Of a stretch of DNA of 15,487 nt, positions 1-6,891 are shown one piece after another. Made by a program: the position numbers and the translations under genes. The stretch is taken from the NCBI GenBank assembly GCA_020723365.1, contig DYJB01000010.1, positions 1 to 15,487 on the forward strand. The letters run 5' to 3'. The stretch comes from Candidatus Aquidulcis sp. (GTDB lineage: Bacteria; Chloroflexota; Anaerolineae; Anaerolineales; E44-bin32). Each line of letters begins with the position of its first letter. Position 1 is the stretch's first letter. The notes under the pieces were generated by a model that did not search any database, was not told the origin of the DNA, and saw only the letters and a list, made by a program, of their open reading frames with translations.

Positions 1-1074
1 CTTGCTGCCGGCCGCGCTGATCGGCTGCCAATCTCCGCCGCGGCCGATCTCTCCGCCCGTCCATCCGGCGCTCGTCTGGCCGCCGCCGCCGGACTCTCGC
101 CCATGGTCATCGGGCTGACGGTCGTCTCGCTGGGCACGAGCTCGCCGGAGCTGGGCGTCAGCCTGCAGGCCGCGCTCGCCGGCGACGATGGCCTGGCCAT
201 CGGCAATGTCATCGGGAGCAGCATCTTCAATCTGACCTTTCTGCTTGGCATCGGGGCGGTGGTGACCCCGCTGCTCGTCAAGCAACGGCTGGTGCGCATC
301 GATGTGCCCATCCTGATCGGCCTGGTAGCGGTGTTGTGGGTGATGTCGCTGGATGGCCGCATCGATCGGCTCGAGGGGCTGCTGCTTCTGGCCGGCGGGG
401 CTGCCTACTCGATCCTGGTCGTCCGGGCGGAGGCGGCGGAATCCCCGGAAGTGCGCGCGGAGTATGACAGGGCCCTCCAGGAGGCCGGAGGGCGGTCACT
501 GGTCCCACTGGGCAGAGCTGCCCTCCTGGTCGTCCTGGGGCTTGCTGGGCTGATTGCCGGCGGGCGCTGGATGCTGGAGGGCGCCGCGCAGACGGCGCGC
601 GACCTGGGCGTCGACGAATTGATTATCGGGCTCACCGTAGTTGCCATCGGCACCGGGCTGCCGGAAGTCGCGGCGACTGCGCTCGCAGCCATCCGTCGCG
701 AGCCCGACCTGGCCGTGGGCAACGCCATTGGCAGCAGTATCTACAACGTGCTTATCATCCTGGGAGTGTGTGCGGCGGCCGCTCCAGGCGGGCTGCGCGT
801 CGGCGCATCGGCTCTCTGGTTCGATCTGCCCGTGCTATGGATGGCAGCGCTGCTGTGCGTGCCGGTCTTCCTGTGGGGAGGGCGGATCACGCGTCCAGAA
901 GGCGTGCTGCTGCTCATCTTCTACTTCGGCTACCTCGGAGTCCTGAGCTGGACCGCGCGGATGCAGTCCGCGCTCACGTCCGCTTCGCCGGTGCTGTTCG
1001 CTTTCCTCCTGCCGCCGGTCGGCTTGCTGGCAGCCCTGGCCATCGAAGCGGCGCGGCGGCCGCGTGCGAAGTGA
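1..1074 (+). CDS. Na+/Ca2+ antiporter, CaCA family (YrbG-like), 5' end not resolved
   Basis: This is an inner-membrane cation exchanger of the CaCA superfamily, expected to move Ca2+ against Na+ (or H+). Both signature alpha repeats are visible. The first, starting near position 121, has GTSSPE followed by GNVIGSSIFN. The second, near 625-760, has GTGLPE followed by GNAIGSSIYN. Hydrophobic segments fill the space between and after them, as in the ten-helix family. The ATG at 103 is not a good start, because it falls inside the GLSPMVIGLTVV segment of the first repeat, about 35 residues into a normal protein. The frame is open to position 1, so the true start is at or beyond the window edge. 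The 34 codons before 103 do not read as the usual hydrophobic first helix, which may mean a frame error there (see findings). The next antiporter gene begins 85 bases downstream on the same strand. Family assignment is firm; ion specificity is inferred. Confidence 0.88.
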   Translation, partial: LAAGRADRLPISAAADLSARPSGARLAAAAGLSPMVIGLTVVSLGTSSPELGVSLQAALAGDDGLAIGNVIGSSIFNLTFLLGIGAVVTPLLVKQRLVRIDVPILIGLVAVLWVMSLDGRIDRLEGLLLLAGGAAYSILVVRAEAAESPEVRAEYDRALQEAGGRSLVPLGRAALLVVLGLAGLIAGGRWMLEGAAQTARDLGVDELIIGLTVVAIGTGLPEVAATALAAIRREPDLAVGNAIGSSIYNVLIILGVCAAAAPGGLRVGASALWFDLPVLWMAALLCVPVFLWGGRITRPEGVLLLIFYFGYLGVLSWTARMQSALTSASPVLFAFLLPPVGLLAALAIEAARRPRAK

Positions 1075-1078
1075 GCGA

Positions 1079-1107
1079 TTGGCGCAGCTCCGCGGGTGTG
1101 CGACAAT
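1079..1107 (+). promoter_or_regulatory. Possible sigma-70 promoter for the CPA1 antiporter and c-di-AMP receptor pair
   Basis: TTGGCG at 1079-1084 and GACAAT at 1102-1107 are separated by exactly 17 bases, each matching four of six consensus positions. Transcription would begin near 1114, leaving a leader of about 46 bases before the GTG start at 1160. The boxes are moderate and the match could be chance in GC-rich DNA. Confidence 0.35.
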
Positions 1108-1159
1108 CGATGCGTGCCTCACGGGACGAGGGTGATGCCCTGAGGCGGAGCTGGCCAGC

Positions 1160-3052
1160 GTGAACCCGGTGCTGCAGGCCGAGATCCTCGTCCTCGAGAT
1201 GCTGCTGATCGTCTCGCTGGTGGCGGTCGTCACGCGCCGCTTCCGCGTCCCGTACACCGTCGCCCTGGTGCTGGCCGGGCTGCTGCTCTCGCTGCGTGCC
1301 CGTCTTGAGATCGGCCTCACGCCGGAGCTGATCCTCTCGCTCTTCCTGCCGCCGCTGGTCTTCGAAGCCGCCTTCCACCTGCCGCTGCGAGATCTTCGGC
1401 GCGACCGGGCGACGATCTTCCTGCTGGCCGTGCCCGGCGTGCTCATCGCCATGCTCATTGTGGGAGGCACGCTCGCGTGGGCAGGCGGGATACCGCCGGC
1501 CATCGCCCTGGTCTTCGGGGCCCTCATCGCCGCCACCGACCCGGTATCGGTGCTGGCCATCTTCCGCCGACTCGGCGCCCCCAAGCGCCTGGAAGTCCTG
1601 CTGGAAGCCGAAAGTCTGTTCAACGACGGGACGGCCATCATCCTGTACAACCTGGCGCTGGCCGGCGTCGTCAGCGGCGCCTTCAGCGTGTGGGACGGGG
1701 TGCTCGACTTCTTGTGGGTGGCGGCCGGCGGCCTGGCGCTCGGGCTGCTGCTCGGCTGGGTCACGGCCCAGCTGCTGGCGCGCGTCGACGACTACCTGGT
1801 CGAGGCCACGTTGACGACCGTGGTGGCCTTCGGCTCCTACCTGCTGGCGGAGCAGATGCACGTCAGCGGGGTGGTGGCCGTGCTGGCCGCCGGCCTGGTG
1901 ACCGGCAGCCTGGGGACGCGCGGCATGTCGCCCACGACGCGCATCGTCGTGTTCAACTTCTGGGAGTACGCCGCCTTCCTGGCGAACTCAGCCATCTTCC
2001 TGCTCATTGGCCTGAACATCGACCTGGGTCTGCTGCTGGGATCCTGGCAGCTGATCCTGTGGGCCATCGGTGCCGTGCTGGTCTCCCGCGCCCTGACCAC
2101 CTATCTGGCCTCGCGCTTCGTGGCGCGCTTCCCCTGGCGCTGGAGCCACATCCTGTTCTGGGGCGGGTCGCGCGGTGCCATCGCCCTGGCGCTGGCGATC
2201 AGTCTGCCCGTCGGTCTGGGGTCAACGCGCGAAACCCTCCTGGCGACGACCTTCGGCGTGGTGCTGTTCACCATCCTGGTCCAAAGCCTGTCGATGGACG
2301 GGCTGTTGCGCCGCCTGGGCATCATCGAGCGCAGCGAAGCGCGTCTGGAGTATGAGCGCCGGCACGCGCGGGCGCTGGCCTCGCGGGCGGCCTACGAGCA
2401 CTTGCAGCGCATGCACCGCGACGGGCTGATCACCGCCCACACCTGGGATCAGCTCCGCGGGCCGGCGCGTCAGCGCCTGGAGGCCCTGACGCACGCCGTC
2501 CAGGAGGCCTTCGGCCAGGCGCCGGAGATGGGGCGCCAGGAGCTGGCCGTGGCGGAGCGCGAAGCCCTGCGCGCCCAGCGGGCGATGCTCACACGGTTGC
2601 GGCGCGAAGGGGTGCTGTCGGATGAAGCCTACGGCGAGCTGATCACCGAAGTCGACCTGAGCCTGGAAAGGCGCAACGGCTTGGCCGAGGACCCGACGGC
2701 GGCAGCGGCCAGTCCTACTCCGGTGCGCACGCTGGTCTTCATTCTGGTGCAGGATCGCGATCTGGAGCGCGCCATGAACGCGCTGGCCAGCGATGGCGCC
2801 CGCTGCACGCGCCTGCGCAGCCGCGGCGGGTTCCTGGGTCAGTCCGGCCACCTGCTGCTCGTCGGAGTGGGAGAGGGGCGGCTGCCGGGTGCGATGCGCC
2901 TGCTCGAGCAGGTCTGCCGCACACGGGTTGAATACGTCTCCGCACCGCTGGAACCCATCCCGGGACCGATGCCGGCCCCGATCGCGGTTCAAGTGCGCGG
3001 CGCCACGGTCTTCGCCTTCGACGTGGAACGCCACGAGGAGTTCGGCCTGTGA
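1160..3052 (+). CDS. CPA1-family Na+/H+ antiporter with C-terminal cyclic-di-AMP receptor domain
   Basis: This is a 630-residue membrane antiporter expected to exchange Na+ (or K+) for H+. Residues 1 to about 395 form the multi-helix CPA1/NhaP-type exchanger. It carries ATDPVSV with Asp127, and ESLFND with the paired Asn155-Asp156 typical of electroneutral CPA1 transporters. A charged helical cytoplasmic linker (about 395-515) follows. Residues 522-630 match the whole PstA/DarA family of c-di-AMP receptors: a VQDRD start, Arg548 and Thr550, GGFL at 556-559, and a closing GGATVF-like strand (RGATVFAFDVE). The GNTT segment of the family is replaced here by SGHL. The GTG start at 1160 follows a GGCGGAG ribosome site about nine bases upstream. 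The downstream gene overlaps the stop as GTGA. Exchanger assignment is firm; the receptor domain is recognised by motif and full-length correspondence. c-di-AMP gating is inferred. Most known c-di-AMP control of cation transport uses RCK_C domains, which are absent here. Confidence 0.9.
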   Translation: MNPVLQAEILVLEMLLIVSLVAVVTRRFRVPYTVALVLAGLLLSLRARLEIGLTPELILSLFLPPLVFEAAFHLPLRDLRRDRATIFLLAVPGVLIAMLIVGGTLAWAGGIPPAIALVFGALIAATDPVSVLAIFRRLGAPKRLEVLLEAESLFNDGTAIILYNLALAGVVSGAFSVWDGVLDFLWVAAGGLALGLLLGWVTAQLLARVDDYLVEATLTTVVAFGSYLLAEQMHVSGVVAVLAAGLVTGSLGTRGMSPTTRIVVFNFWEYAAFLANSAIFLLIGLNIDLGLLLGSWQLILWAIGAVLVSRALTTYLASRFVARFPWRWSHILFWGGSRGAIALALAISLPVGLGSTRETLLATTFGVVLFTILVQSLSMDGLLRRLGIIERSEARLEYERRHARALASRAAYEHLQRMHRDGLITAHTWDQLRGPARQRLEALTHAVQEAFGQAPEMGRQELAVAEREALRAQRAMLTRLRREGVLSDEAYGELITEVDLSLERRNGLAEDPTAAAASPTPVRTLVFILVQDRDLERAMNALASDGARCTRLRSRGGFLGQSGHLLLVGVGEGRLPGAMRLLEQVCRTRVEYVSAPLEPIPGPMPAPIAVQVRGATVFAFDVERHEEFGL

Positions 3053-3315
3053 AGCTGGTAATCCTGATCCTGGGCGACGGCGAAGCGGACGAAATCGCGA
3101 GCAAGCTGATCGAGGCCGGCTTCCGCCTTACGCGACTGGCCTCGAGCGGCGGGTTCCTGCGGCGCGGCAACACGACCCTGCTGCTGGGGATGCCGGCCGA
3201 GAAAGTTGACGAGGCCCTGGGGCTGATGCGCGCCGCCCTGGCCTCCGTCACCGACCCAGGGTCGCGGCGCGGCACGGCGTTCGTGCTTGACGTTGCGCAC
3301 TACGAGCAGCTCTAG
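3049..3315 (+). CDS. Stand-alone cyclic-di-AMP receptor-like protein (PstA/DarA family), short form
   Basis: This is an 88-residue cytosolic protein of the trimeric PstA/DarA family, which binds the second messenger c-di-AMP between subunits. The core signature is intact: Arg26, Thr28, GGFL at 34-37, then GNTT at 40-43 and Gly47. From memory, these are the positions that contact ligand in staphylococcal PstA. It ends with GTAFVLDV and an aromatic near the terminus. It is about 20 residues shorter than the usual 109, lacking the loop and strand between the helix after residue 50 and the last strand. It also lacks the VQDxD motif near residue 10. The GTG start overlaps the antiporter stop (GTGA) and has a GAGGAG ribosome site at about 3034-3040, so the two are translationally coupled. 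A role as partner of the receptor domain fused to the antiporter is likely but inferred. Confidence 0.85.
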   Translation: MKLVILILGDGEADEIASKLIEAGFRLTRLASSGGFLRRGNTTLLLGMPAEKVDEALGLMRAALASVTDPGSRRGTAFVLDVAHYEQL

Positions 3316-3324
3316 TCCGGCAAC

Positions 3325-4584
3325 CTAGTCCATGCGCCGCACGCCGGGAAAGGCGGCCCACCCTGCCAGGGCGATGCCGGCGCTGATGCCGGCCACGAGG
3401 AGCACCGTTCGCGTTACCCCCAGCGCCTCCGCCATCCACCCGGTCAGCAGGGCGCCGATCGGCCAGAAGCCTCCCAGCGCCCAGGTATAGGTGCTCAGCA
3501 CGCGCCCGCGCAGGGCATCCGGAACGATGAGCTGGATCATCGTGTTGGTGATGGCCAGCTGGTTGATCAGCGCGTAACCCCCCAGGGCCATCGCCACCAG
3601 CGCAGCTGGCGTGGTGCGGGCCACGGCCAGCAGCAGGACGGCCACCGGCAGCAGCACGCGGCTGGCCAGCAGCATCCGGCCCTTTGACCTCCCCTCGCCC
3701 AGAAAGGCCAGCCCCAGCGCGCTGGCCAGCGCGCCGACGCCCTGGGCGGCGAGCAGACCCCCAAGCCCGGCAGCGCCCGTTCCCAGCACCTCTCCGGCAA
3801 TGACTGGCAGCAGCACGATGTACGGAAAGCCGAAGACGCTGAAGGCCGCCACCAGGCTGACCAGGCCGAGCACGCGGCGGTCATGGACCAGGTAGGAAAG
3901 GCCCTGGCGCAGTTCGGCCAGTCCGCTGCCGGTGCGGGGCGGCGGAACGAAGGGCGGCAGCCGCATCATCAGCAGCGCTCCGATGACGGCCAGGAAGGAG
4001 ATGGCGTTCAGCCCGAAGGCCGGCGCTTCTCCCATCGCCGCCACCACCAGGCCGCCGATGGCCGGCCCGATGACGCGCGCCCCGTTGAAGACCGACGAAT
4101 TGAGCGCGATGGCGTTCAGCATCTCGTCCCGATCGACCAGGTCGACGTAGAAGGACTGCCGCGCCGGCATGTCGAGAGCGTTGCCGATGCCGGCGAAAAG
4201 AGCCAGCAGCAGAACGTGCGAGTACTGGACCACGCCCAGCGCCGTGAGCAAGGCCAGGACGGCGGCCTGGAGCAGGAACCACGATTGCGTGAGCACCAGC
4301 AGACGCCGGCGTTCGAAGCGATCGACGAGAACGCCCATGCCCAGCGACAGCAGGAGCACCGGCAGGAAGGAGGCGAAGGTCACGACGCCCAGGCTGAGCT
4401 CGGAGCCGGTGAGCCGGTAGACGAGCCACTGCTGCGCCGTGGTCTGCATCCACGAGCCGATGAGCGAGATCAGCTGTCCGAAGAAGAACAGTCGGAAGTT
4501 GCGCCGGCGGAGCGAGCGCAGGCCCTCCGGCCAGCGCATGCCCAGCCGGAGCTGTGGGCTGATCTGAGGCAGAAAGAAGCGCAC
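3325..4584 (-). CDS. MFS transporter, EntS/MFS_3-like exporter
   Basis: This is a twelve-helix major facilitator of about 419 residues, the usual length for the drug/siderophore exporter branch often annotated as enterobactin-exporter-like or MFS_3. The N-terminal motif RNFRLFFFGQLISLIGSWMQ is typical of that branch. A loop with DRFERRR follows the second helix, and DALRGRVLST lies before helix 11. The substrate cannot be told from sequence. I chose the GTG at 4584, which has GGTGGA just upstream and keeps a short basic lead-in. An ATG at 4539 (15 residues later) is a reasonable alternative. The gene lies 42 bases downstream of the AMMECR1 gene on the same strand and may share its transcript. 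It ends nine bases from the convergent c-di-AMP receptor gene, with no obvious terminator between them. Confidence 0.85.
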   Translation of the reverse strand: MRFFLPQISPQLRLGMRWPEGLRSLRRRNFRLFFFGQLISLIGSWMQTTAQQWLVYRLTGSELSLGVVTFASFLPVLLLSLGMGVLVDRFERRRLLVLTQSWFLLQAAVLALLTALGVVQYSHVLLLALFAGIGNALDMPARQSFYVDLVDRDEMLNAIALNSSVFNGARVIGPAIGGLVVAAMGEAPAFGLNAISFLAVIGALLMMRLPPFVPPPRTGSGLAELRQGLSYLVHDRRVLGLVSLVAAFSVFGFPYIVLLPVIAGEVLGTGAAGLGGLLAAQGVGALASALGLAFLGEGRSKGRMLLASRVLLPVAVLLLAVARTTPAALVAMALGGYALINQLAITNTMIQLIVPDALRGRVLSTYTWALGGFWPIGALLTGWMAEALGVTRTVLLVAGISAGIALAGWAAFPGVRRMD

Positions 4585-4626
4585 GATTCCACCCGCGAGG
4601 CGAAGATCGAGTCCGGGCCGCCGCCC

Positions 4627-5223
4627 TCAGGGGCTTGCCGCTGGCGACTCGTGGAAGCTTTCGACCTGGTAGGTCAGGATGTCCGGAAGTCCGGTGCGCC
4701 AGGCGCGCCGGGGCAGGCCGGCCTTCTCGCACAACATGTCGAGGAACAGCGCCGGCGAGGGCACCTTCTCCCACACCTGCGGCAGGAAGGTCGCCCGATG
4801 GAGCCCGGAGACGAGGATGACACCATCGAGCCCCGGGCGCAGCAGGGTGAGCAGATCGTCGGGTTGCGCGTACGCCAGCGGCGCCGGCTCCGAGAGAACG
4901 GAGATCTCAATGGCGAGTTCCGTCGCCTCGTCGGGGCGCACGGGGTAGAAGCGGAAGTCCTCGGTGGCAGCGGCGCGGGCGTGCTCGACGACGTCCCGCG
5001 CCAGCGGCATCGTCGCCTGCAGGGCGCCGATGCAGCCGCGCAGATCGCCGCGCAGCGTCAGCGTCACGAAAGCCGCCCGCTCGGCGCTCAGCGCCTCAGG
5101 CAGCAACTTCAGGTCAACCTCCGGTCCTGGCTGGCCGGCTGCGGCGCGCTCGACGGCCTGCCGCGCCAGCCGCAACAGAATCTGGCGCTGCTCCGGTGAG
5201 AGCGAACCTTCCGTCGCATCCAT
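4627..5223 (-). CDS. amrA: AMMECR1 domain protein (AmmeMemoRadiSam system protein A)
   Basis: This is a 198-residue soluble AMMECR1-family protein. The invariant LRGCIG motif is at residues 61-66, preceded by the VTL strand, and followed by ALQATMPLARDV and a DFRFYPV segment as expected. Near the end, DGVILVSG, TFLPQVWE and the FLDMLCEKAGL helix match the family. The biochemical role is not established. In prokaryotes it often sits beside Memo and a radical SAM protein, but neither is within this window. I start at the ATG at 5223, which has GGAAGG eleven bases upstream. The upstream in-frame ATG at 5283 would place the predicted -10 box inside the coding region. The MFS gene follows 42 bases downstream. 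Confidence 0.9.
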   Translation of the reverse strand: MDATEGSLSPEQRQILLRLARQAVERAAAGQPGPEVDLKLLPEALSAERAAFVTLTLRGDLRGCIGALQATMPLARDVVEHARAAATEDFRFYPVRPDEATELAIEISVLSEPAPLAYAQPDDLLTLLRPGLDGVILVSGLHRATFLPQVWEKVPSPALFLDMLCEKAGLPRRAWRTGLPDILTYQVESFHESPAASP

Positions 5224-5249
5224 CCTGCAGGCGTCCTTCCGGCCAGAGA

Positions 5250-5255
5250 AGTATA
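5250..5255 (-). promoter_or_regulatory. -10 box (TATACT) for the AMMECR1-MFS unit
   Basis: On the minus strand TATACT matches five of six bases of the -10 consensus and lies about 27 bases upstream of the AMMECR1 ATG at 5223. The -35 side is weak: a TGAC-containing hexamer sits about 15-16 bases further upstream. It supports the shorter start of the gene. Confidence 0.45.
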
Positions 5256-5339
5256 GCGCGTGCCCCGGGCCGTCAGCTGTCACGCGTCATGTGGTGGGTC
5301 ATCCCATGCACAGCACGACGGCGTGGAGGCTGCAACTCC

Positions 5340-5374
5340 CCACCTGACAGGTGGCGCTCCCACCTGTCAGGTGG
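5340..5374. repeat. Paired near-palindromes forming a 15-16 bp hairpin
   Basis: CCACCTGACAGGTGG (5340-5354) and CCACCTGTCAGGTGG (5360-5374) are exact reverse complements separated by CGCTC. An extra C-G pair at 5339/5375 extends the stem to 16. Each arm is also itself a palindrome around one central base. The element sits downstream of the metalloenzyme stop and upstream of the AMMECR1 promoter, both on the minus strand. It could act as a transcription terminator (no U-tract follows), as twin operators, or as a dispersed REP-like repeat. The sequence alone does not decide between these. The rest of the 5256-5404 gap holds no credible gene. Confidence 0.75.
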
Positions 5375-5404
5375 GCGGGCAAGCCAACGCGCGAGGGACG
5401 CCTG

Positions 5405-6328
5405 CTAGACCGTGAACAGCGTACGCAGGATGGCGGCGTGGAATCCGGTCAGATCCGTCAGGCCGCGGGCGAATTCGCGCCGCAGCGGCAGGGGGCCGAT
5501 GAGCAGCGCCGGCACGGGCGCCAGAGTGTGCCCGCGGTGCGCCAGGTCCTCCAGGTTGCCGTGGTCGGACGTCAGGACGATCAGGTCGGGGCGATGGCCC
5601 CAGGCCTCCACCAGACCGCCCAGGACGCGATCGAACGTGCCCAGCAGCTCGACCGCCTGCTCGAGCGTGGCGCGGTGCCCGGCGTAGTCGGACGGCCAGT
5701 AGTCGAACCACGTCAGATCGGCGTCCAGGGAAAGGCGCGCCAGCTGCCGGCCGGCCTCGCCGGCTTCGTAGACCGGCGCGGGCGGAAAGTCGGGCTGCGC
5801 CGCCCAGCCGATGCCGGTGAAGTCGGCCGAGAGGGCGCGCCCGGCCTGCAGATCCTCGGCCGTCATCAACGGCAGCCCGGCCAGCGCCGCCGCCAGCGGG
5901 ATGGACGAGTACAGCCGCCGCCGCGAGACGATCGACTCGAAGTAGCGCGGCGGGTAGGCATTCAGGAGTTGGGCGCGACCGCCGCGCTCCACCACGGTCC
6001 GGAAGAGGTTGTCCTCGCGCAGCGCCGCGGCAATGGCTTCGTTGGGCTTGGGACCATAGTGCTCGCCAATGACCCGCGGGATGTTGCGCCCGGTCAGCAG
6101 CGTTGCCTGGCCGGATGCCGACTGCGGGTCGCCGGGCATGCCCAGGCAGGCGTCGACCGCCAGCAGCGTGGCGAGCTCGCCCTCAAAGGGAGCCGTCGCG
6201 GCCACGAAGGCGTGCCCGCCCAGGAGCGATTCAAGCGCAGGCAGGTGCGCGGCGGCGAATGGATTCGCCTGCGCATCGGGCCGTCCCAGGCCGACGCCGT
6301 CCAGGAAAAGAAACAGCACGCGCGCCAT
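5405..6328 (-). CDS. Metalloenzyme of the alkaline phosphatase/phosphoglycerate mutase superfamily
   Basis: This 307-residue protein has the metal-binding framework of the alkaline phosphatase superfamily (PF01676 metalloenzyme type). DGVGLG at 10-15 supplies the first metal Asp. SGQATLLTG at 72-80 probably carries the nucleophile, with Thr76 the best candidate. DYAGH is at 214-218, SDHGNLED at 254-261, and a final His lies at 267 (HTLAPVP). It is much shorter than a true cofactor-independent phosphoglycerate mutase (about 510 residues) and lacks the inserted phosphotransferase-type lobe, so that exact function is unlikely. It is probably a cytosolic phospho- or sulfo-hydrolase or mutase with unknown substrate. 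The start is the ATG at 6328; the open frame further upstream overlaps the methyltransferase and is low-complexity. The ATG overlaps the methyltransferase stop (TGATG), so translation is coupled. Confidence 0.85.
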   Translation of the reverse strand: MARVLFLFLDGVGLGRPDAQANPFAAAHLPALESLLGGHAFVAATAPFEGELATLLAVDACLGMPGDPQSASGQATLLTGRNIPRVIGEHYGPKPNEAIAAALREDNLFRTVVERGGRAQLLNAYPPRYFESIVSRRRLYSSIPLAAALAGLPLMTAEDLQAGRALSADFTGIGWAAQPDFPPAPVYEAGEAGRQLARLSLDADLTWFDYWPSDYAGHRATLEQAVELLGTFDRVLGGLVEAWGHRPDLIVLTSDHGNLEDLAHRGHTLAPVPALLIGPLPLRREFARGLTDLTGFHAAILRTLFTV

Positions 6329-6891
6329 CAGCCTGCCCGAACGAAGGTGGCCCAGGCGGACGGACGCTGGCGATCCGTCCCGCGCTCGAAATGCGTCAGG
6401 GCGAATGCCGGGATGAAAAGGCGCTCCAGGCTGGCGCGCGACGGCAGCGAGTCCGCTCGTTCGTTGGAGAGGAAGGTGTACAGCATGTAGGTGCCGCCCG
6501 TGCCGGCCAGCCCGGCCACGCGCTGGGCGTAGCGGCTCTGGCCTTCCGGCGGCAGGGTGTGGAAGCACCCGATATCGAGGAGGTACTCGAAGTGGCCCGT
6601 GACGCCGCGCAGCTCGGAGGCATCGCCCCGGAGGAAGTCCACCTTCAGGCCGGCCGCCGCGGCGCGGGCGCGGGCCGCGCGCAGGGCGCGCCCGGAGAAG
6701 TCAAGTCCGGTGACGCGCCAGCCGCGCCGCGCCATCTCGACGGCGTTGGTGCCCGTGCCGCAGCCAATGTCGAGCGCTCGCCCCGGGGGCGTCCGGTCGA
6801 GGAAGGCCACCACCTCCGGCGGCGTGATGCCGGTGTCCCACGGCGCCCGGCCGAGGAAGTAGCGCAGCTCGAAGAACAGCCTGCGCCTCAT
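6328..6891 (-). CDS. Class I SAM-dependent methyltransferase
   Basis: This is a 187-residue Rossmann-fold methyltransferase. Motif I is ALDIGCGTGTNA with Asp41 and the glycine-rich loop to residue 47. The acidic residue after strand beta-2 is in GLDFSG, near residue 64. A GDASEL segment marks the adenine pocket, and DIGCFHTL stands where the substrate-side motif IV is expected. The N-terminal PWDTG segment resembles small-molecule methyltransferases related to the thiopurine/tellurite group, but the substrate cannot be assigned. The start ATG at 6891 overlaps the stop of the upstream thioredoxin-like gene (ATGA), and its own stop overlaps the next start (TGATG). The long in-frame extension upstream of 6891 is a shadow of the thioredoxin-like gene and is left out. 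Confidence 0.87.
   Translation of the reverse strand: MRRRLFFELRYFLGRAPWDTGITPPEVVAFLDRTPPGRALDIGCGTGTNAVEMARRGWRVTGLDFSGRALRAARARAAAAGLKVDFLRGDASELRGVTGHFEYLLDIGCFHTLPPEGQSRYAQRVAGLAGTGGTYMLYTFLSNERADSLPSRASLERLFIPAFALTHFERGTDRQRPSAWATFVRAG

Noticed and set aside
3883..5199. 438-codon plus-strand frame opposite the MFS and AMMECR1 genes
   Set aside because: Its Gln/Arg/Gly-rich translation is the antisense of two conserved genes and spans their intergenic gap, so it is not coding.
5351..6490. 379-codon plus-strand frame opposite the metalloenzyme and methyltransferase genes
   Set aside because: Antisense shadow: no start signal and no domain, while the opposite strand holds coupled conserved genes.
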